The notes under the pieces: model-generated
What the model was told of the DNA's origin: nothing
The model's input: only the letters and a program-made list of their open reading frames with translations
Database searches by the model: none
Translations under genes and position numbers: made by a program
Shown: piece by piece, positions 31,178 to 34,518 of the stretch
Position numbering within the stretch: the first letter of the stretch is position 1
Layout: the number at the start of each line of letters is the position of its first letter
Source: Variovorax sp. CAN15
GTDB taxonomy: Bacteria; Pseudomonadota; Gammaproteobacteria; Burkholderiales; Burkholderiaceae_C
NCBI RefSeq assembly: GCF_030462475.1
Contig: NZ_JASMRZ010000021.1
Span: forward strand, 44,165-78,682
Direction of reading: 5' to 3'
DNA: 34,518 nucleotides

Positions 31178-31813
31178 TCAGGTCGCCGCGCGGCCGGTGA
31201 CCTTGACGCGTCGTGTGCGCAGGGTGATGGAGTAGCGCAGCGCCCCGGTCGGCGCGATCGCATGCTGCCAGGCCCACCGCGCCGGCCCGCGCAGCAGGTA
31301 CACGGAGCGCGGCTCGATCAGGAATTCGAGCGCGGCCGGCCCCGAAGCAGGAGCGCCCGGCGCGTAGGGCCTGAACTGCATCACCGCGTCGTTGTTCAGC
31401 GAGACACCGATGATCTCTTCGAAATCGGGCACATCGCGGTGCCAGCCCAGCGGGGTGCCGGGCCGGTACTCGGCGATCAGCATGTGCGTCAGTTCTTCGG
31501 CAGCAATGCCGGCCCAGGCGGCCGCCTTGTCACGAAGCGGGAGCAGTTCCGCGGGCAGCGCCGCGCCGGGCTTCAGGCGGTTGGTGTCGAAGTCGTAGCT
31601 GCCACCGAAGCTGGTGCCCCGGCGGCGCGCGGTGTATTCCTTGTAGCGCATCTCCTTGAGCGGGAGGGCCTGCACGATCTGCAGCAGGCCGGCTTCCTCC
31701 TCGGGCGACAGGAACCCGCTTTCGTAGCGCAGTCCTTCAATCGCGGCCACCGGCGTATCGCCGAACAGGTCTGGCTGTGCGGCGTGTTCGAGGCGTCTGG
31801 TGGCGCGCGTCAT
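31178..31813 (-). CDS. alkB: AlkB-type 2-oxoglutarate/Fe(II) dioxygenase
   Basis: A 211-aa DNA/RNA repair demethylase that oxidises methyl lesions such as 1-methyladenine, releasing formaldehyde. The iron ligands are His125 and Asp127 in WHRDVPDF and His184 in WQHAI. 2-oxoglutarate is held by the RYSITLR motif (Arg193, Arg199). The N-terminus has the QPDLF start often seen in the ALKBH2/3-like bacterial branch rather than E. coli AlkB itself, so the gene symbol is a family name. It starts 20 bp after the GH16 gene on the same strand and may be partly cotranscribed with it; no Ada-type site was recognised upstream. A tiny in-frame ORF follows the stop. Confidence 0.92.
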   Translation of the reverse strand: MTRATRRLEHAAQPDLFGDTPVAAIEGLRYESGFLSPEEEAGLLQIVQALPLKEMRYKEYTARRRGTSFGGSYDFDTNRLKPGAALPAELLPLRDKAAAWAGIAAEELTHMLIAEYRPGTPLGWHRDVPDFEEIIGVSLNNDAVMQFRPYAPGAPASGPAALEFLIEPRSVYLLRGPARWAWQHAIAPTGALRYSITLRTRRVKVTGRAAT

Positions 31814-31833
31814 CTCATGCTTCTTGCGTCAGG

Positions 31834-33084
31834 CTATTGCTGCCAGACGCGAACCCAGTCGACTTCCATGATGCCGTTGGTGCTGGCGCCCAACGGGCCG
31901 TAGCCGTCGGGCGGGATGTCGCCTGCCCAGTCCTTGTCTCTGATCTCGCAGGTGAGCTTGATGAATTCGTTGCTCAGCGAAAGGCCCTTGTCGGTCGTCC
32001 AGTACGGCTTCGGAGCGCCATCGAGGTAGAACTCATAGCCCTGCGGCGTCCAGAGCAGGCCCAGCGTGTGCCAGTCCTTGAACGACTGGCCTTGCGGCAG
32101 CGCCTCCACGTTGCTTTGATCTACCAGATGGACGCCCTTTTGGTAGCCATTCCAATGCACCGCGCTCGAATAGCTGCTGCGAAGGTCCGGCATGTTGCCG
32201 CCACCGATCGCACGCTGCTCGATGATGTCGATTTCCACGCCGGCGGCCGGGTTGGGAGGCGTGTATGCCCTGTTCTGGTTGGACATCAACCAGAAGGCTC
32301 CCCACTGCCCGGGAGCGCTCGCGAAGCGGACGCGGGCCTCGACGTATCCGAAGCAGAACTCGTAGCGCCCGGCCGTGCGCAGAAAGCCGGTGTGGTGCCG
32401 ACCGGTAGAAGGATCGGTGTATGTCGTGATCTTCATGACGCTGCCCGAAACGGTCACGGCTTCAGCCGTCTGGAATGCGTCGTCTCGCTGATTGGTGAGC
32501 GGGGTCCATTTGGTGCGGTCCAACGCGTTGCCTTCGAATTCGTCGCGCCACACGAGCCGGTAGTTTCTTGCCGCCGCAGGCACCAGCGCCACTTCGAAAG
32601 GCTTGCTGGATCTGGTCTCTCCACCAGCCGCCCGGACAAAGATTGGCGCGTCTTTCGCCGAGTCGGGCACGGTCACCGAAATCTGGTTCGCAGAGTCGAC
32701 GCTGAACTTCGTCGCTACCACCTCTCCGAATCTGACGGTGGAGCCCGAATCGAATTCGGCTCCGGTGATGACGACCACATCGCCTCGCATTGCCAGGCCC
32801 GGAGAAAACGAATGGATGACGGGGCTTTTAGCCGGGGACGGCATTGCGGCTGCTGGCGGTGCGGCAGAAGATTCCGGCGAAATTGCACCTGCAGGATTTG
32901 CGGAGGAAGGCAGCAGCGCTGCGGAATTGATTTCGCTGCCTGCACCACTGCTTCCTCCGCCTCCGCAAGCGCCGATGGCCGAGGTCCCCAGGAGCGCCGT
33001 GGCTGCCTGCGCGCCCTTTTGCAGGAACTGTCTGCGCGATTTTTCAGGAATTGCCGACTGTTCGACCGGGCGATCTGATTGCAT
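31834..33084 (-). CDS. GH16 family glycoside hydrolase, Tat-type lipoprotein with IPT/TIG-like domain
   Basis: A 416-aa exported enzyme. The N-terminus has a twin-arginine motif SRRQFLQK (16-23), then a hydrophobic stretch and a lipobox ending at Cys40 (AIGAC), so a Tat-exported lipoprotein is likely. A Ser/Ala/Pro linker leads to an IPT/TIG-like beta domain (about 85-165). The catalytic GH16 domain covers about 180-416 with the signature EIDIIE: nucleophile Glu284, Asp286 and acid/base Glu289. GH16 enzymes cut beta-1,3/1,4-glucans, agar, carrageenan or related polymers; the exact substrate is open. The start ATG has a strong GGAGG site. The gene and its promoter look less GC-rich than neighbours, hinting at transfer. 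Confidence 0.93.
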   Translation of the reverse strand: MQSDRPVEQSAIPEKSRRQFLQKGAQAATALLGTSAIGACGGGGSSGAGSEINSAALLPSSANPAGAISPESSAAPPAAAMPSPAKSPVIHSFSPGLAMRGDVVVITGAEFDSGSTVRFGEVVATKFSVDSANQISVTVPDSAKDAPIFVRAAGGETRSSKPFEVALVPAAARNYRLVWRDEFEGNALDRTKWTPLTNQRDDAFQTAEAVTVSGSVMKITTYTDPSTGRHHTGFLRTAGRYEFCFGYVEARVRFASAPGQWGAFWLMSNQNRAYTPPNPAAGVEIDIIEQRAIGGGNMPDLRSSYSSAVHWNGYQKGVHLVDQSNVEALPQGQSFKDWHTLGLLWTPQGYEFYLDGAPKPYWTTDKGLSLSNEFIKLTCEIRDKDWAGDIPPDGYGPLGASTNGIMEVDWVRVWQQ

Positions 33085-33265
33085 GGAATTTCCTCCTTCT
33101 TGGATTTGCCATCCAATTTTAAATTCGCCCAAAAGTTTACAATTCAATTCGGCAATTGAATGAGATTCTCCTCTGCAATGTTTTTCAATTGAGAGCGCAC
33201 CGGGGCTCGATAGTTTGCAATTGCGCCCACCTGAAGGCGGATTTCGGCGGCCGGGCCCCATCGTG
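33085..33265 (-). promoter_or_regulatory. AT-rich GH16 promoter with three evenly spaced CAATTG sites
   Basis: CAATTG occurs at 33153, 33186 and 33218, 33 and 32 bp apart, about three helical turns each. The first lies in a 20-bp inverted repeat (ATTCAATT-N4-AATTGAAT, 33142-33161). On the minus strand TTGAAT and TTTAAA, 18 bp apart, are candidate -35 and -10 boxes. The region is much more AT-rich than the window around it. Confidence 0.5.
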
Positions 33266-34518
33266 TCAGCCCTTCACCAGCCGCACATCCCACCAGCGCG
33301 GCAGCAACTCTCGGATCTCGGCACGCGCGAACCGGTCGTCCAGCAGATGCAGCACGCCCCGGTCTTCCTCGGTGCGGATCACGCGGCCGGCCGCCTGCAC
33401 CACCTTCTGCAGGCCCGGGTAGAGATACGTGTATTCGTATCCCTTCCCGAAACGCGCCTGCATGCGCTCGCGCGTGATTTCGTTGAGTTCGTTGTATTGC
33501 GGCAGGCCCAGGCTGGCCACGAAGGCGCCAATCAGGCGGCTGCCCGGCAGGTCGATGCCCTCGCCGAAGGCGCCGCCCAGCACCGCGAAGCCGATGCCCT
33601 GCCCGCCCTCCTCGAAGCGCGCGACGAAGCCCTGGCGGTCGGCCTCGCGCATGCCGCGGGTCTGGCTCCACACGGGTACGCGGGGGTGCCGCAGGGAAAA
33701 GGTGGCGCAGGCCTTCTCCAGGTAGTCGAAGCTGCTGAAGAAGGCCAGATAGTTGCCGGGCAGGCGCTCGAACTGCGCGCCGATGATGTCCGCCACGTTG
33801 CGCAGCGACCCCGCGCGGTCGCGAAAGCGCGTCGACACGTGCATCGCCACTTCGACGCGCAGCTGCGCGCCGTGGAACGGCGAGGCCACGTCGAGCAGCG
33901 CGGCGTCCTCGGGCATGCCGAGGGCGTCGCGATAGAACTCGAAGGGCGAGAGCGTGCCCGAGAAGCAGGTGACCGAAGCCGCCTGCGCGAAGCGGCTCTG
34001 CAGGAACGGCGCCGGCACGAGGTTGCGGATGGCCAGGCGGCGCGCCTGTTGCGAGGCACCCAGCGTGCGCTCGAACACCGAGTGGTCGCCGAAGGCCTCG
34101 GCCAGTCGCGCGAAGTGCAGCGCGTCGAAGAAGAAGCGCTGCAGCGGCCCCTGCGAAGCCTCGGGCGTGGCCGCGAAATGCTCGGCCATTGCCGTATTGG
34201 CGGCCTGCAGGGTGCGCAGGAAGCGCTCGGGAATCTCGTCGGCGGTTTCGTAGCCGACCTGTTGCGACTGCTGCACCGTGTCCCATTCGCGGAACACCCG
34301 CGCGAGCGGGCCGCGCAGCGCGGCGGGCGCCGCGCGGTGGGCCTCCTCGAGCGCACCGCCGTCGAGCTCGGCCGTGTACATGCCGCGCGCGCGTTCGAGC
34401 AGGTTGTGGGCTTCGTCGACCAGCACGGCGGCACGCCAGTCGGCCTCGCGCATGGTGGCGTAAAGAAAGGCGCTGCTGTCGAAGTAGTAGTTGTAGTCGC
34501 CGACGACCGCGTCGGCCC
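33266..34518 (-). CDS. Rad3/DinG-type ATP-dependent DNA helicase, 5' end outside window
   Basis: C-terminal 417 residues of a superfamily 2 helicase of the XPD/DinG group. The Walker B/DEAH box (VDEAHNL) is encoded at 34406-34417. The C-terminal helicase domain shows the motif VI run QAAGRVIRTEEDRG, the motif V region GIDLPGSRL and a typical SGTLSPFEFY. In frame upstream of an internal ATG at 34453 the protein continues with VVGDYNYYFDSSAF, which is family-like, so the gene reaches past the window. Walker A and any iron-sulfur Cys cluster would lie there. Such helicases unwind D-loops, R-loops or forks in DNA repair. The stop is 181 bp upstream of the GH16 start on the same strand. Confidence 0.93.
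   Translation of the reverse strand, partial: ADAVVGDYNYYFDSSAFLYATMREADWRAAVLVDEAHNLLERARGMYTAELDGGALEEAHRAAPAALRGPLARVFREWDTVQQSQQVGYETADEIPERFLRTLQAANTAMAEHFAATPEASQGPLQRFFFDALHFARLAEAFGDHSVFERTLGASQQARRLAIRNLVPAPFLQSRFAQAASVTCFSGTLSPFEFYRDALGMPEDAALLDVASPFHGAQLRVEVAMHVSTRFRDRAGSLRNVADIIGAQFERLPGNYLAFFSSFDYLEKACATFSLRHPRVPVWSQTRGMREADRQGFVARFEEGGQGIGFAVLGGAFGEGIDLPGSRLIGAFVASLGLPQYNELNEITRERMQARFGKGYEYTYLYPGLQKVVQAAGRVIRTEEDRGVLHLLDDRFARAEIRELLPRWWDVRLVKG

Noticed and set aside
1..34518. CRISPR arrays, insertion sequences, tRNA or rRNA genes
   Set aside because: No regularly spaced direct repeats of CRISPR size, no transposase motif and no tRNA or rRNA signature was found on reading both strands; a tRNAscan or IS search could still find something short.

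Overview
The window reads as chromosomal DNA of a high-G+C betaproteobacterium. Gene content and protein style point to the family Comamonadaceae, most likely Variovorax or a close relative; this is inference from gene families, since no rRNA or marker gene is present. Genes are densely packed, with many ATGA stop/start overlaps. I see no tRNA, rRNA, CRISPR array, insertion sequence or prophage. Most of it is accessory metabolic and regulatory chromosome.

Left part (1-9.9 kb): the 3' part of a LuxR-type response regulator is followed by ManC (GDP-mannose synthesis). A DJ-1/PfpI-like gene and a MocR-type regulator are divergent. A TetR regulator lies upstream of a zinc-free MDR oxidoreductase and an SDR on the same strand. 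The same 14-bp near-palindrome lies before TetR and before the MDR gene, which outlines a small self-regulated regulon. Next, a HAD hydrolase and a DSD1-like PLP enzyme are translationally coupled and divergent from a LysR regulator, with a 9-bp inverted repeat in the shared promoter. Dodecin follows.

Middle (9.9-19 kb): a low-molecular-weight phosphatase/ArsC-fold protein has Ser in place of the catalytic Cys. It diverges from a large ADP-forming acyl-CoA synthetase fused to a GNAT acetyltransferase. A DUF4105 membrane protein overlaps a lipoprotein alpha/beta hydrolase gene. A TPR protein and an ankyrin-repeat protein are divergent. A 540-bp stretch with no firm gene holds a (CCGCTTG)4 tandem repeat, two palindromes and one weak small ORF.

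Right part (19.5-34.5 kb): a YghZ-like aldo/keto reductase, a DHA2-type MFS exporter and cyclopropane fatty acid synthase are all on the minus strand. An AraC regulator is divergent from a second aldo/keto reductase. The biotin genes bioA-bioF-bioD overlap one another, and bioB is not in the window. A 79-bp imperfect inverted repeat separates bioA from an NmrA-like gene and a small basic 'plasmid stabilization'-type protein. AlkB is followed in frame by a tiny coding-like ORF. A Tat-exported GH16 lipoprotein has an AT-rich promoter with three regularly spaced CAATTG palindromes. A Rad3/DinG-type helicase runs off the right edge.

The observations most worth a second look are the TetR operator pair, the Cys-less LMW-PTP homologue, the inverted repeat near bioA, the phased CAATTG sites before the GH16 gene, and the DUF4105/lipoprotein-hydrolase pair. 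I did not find a clear new multi-gene defence or biosynthetic system.
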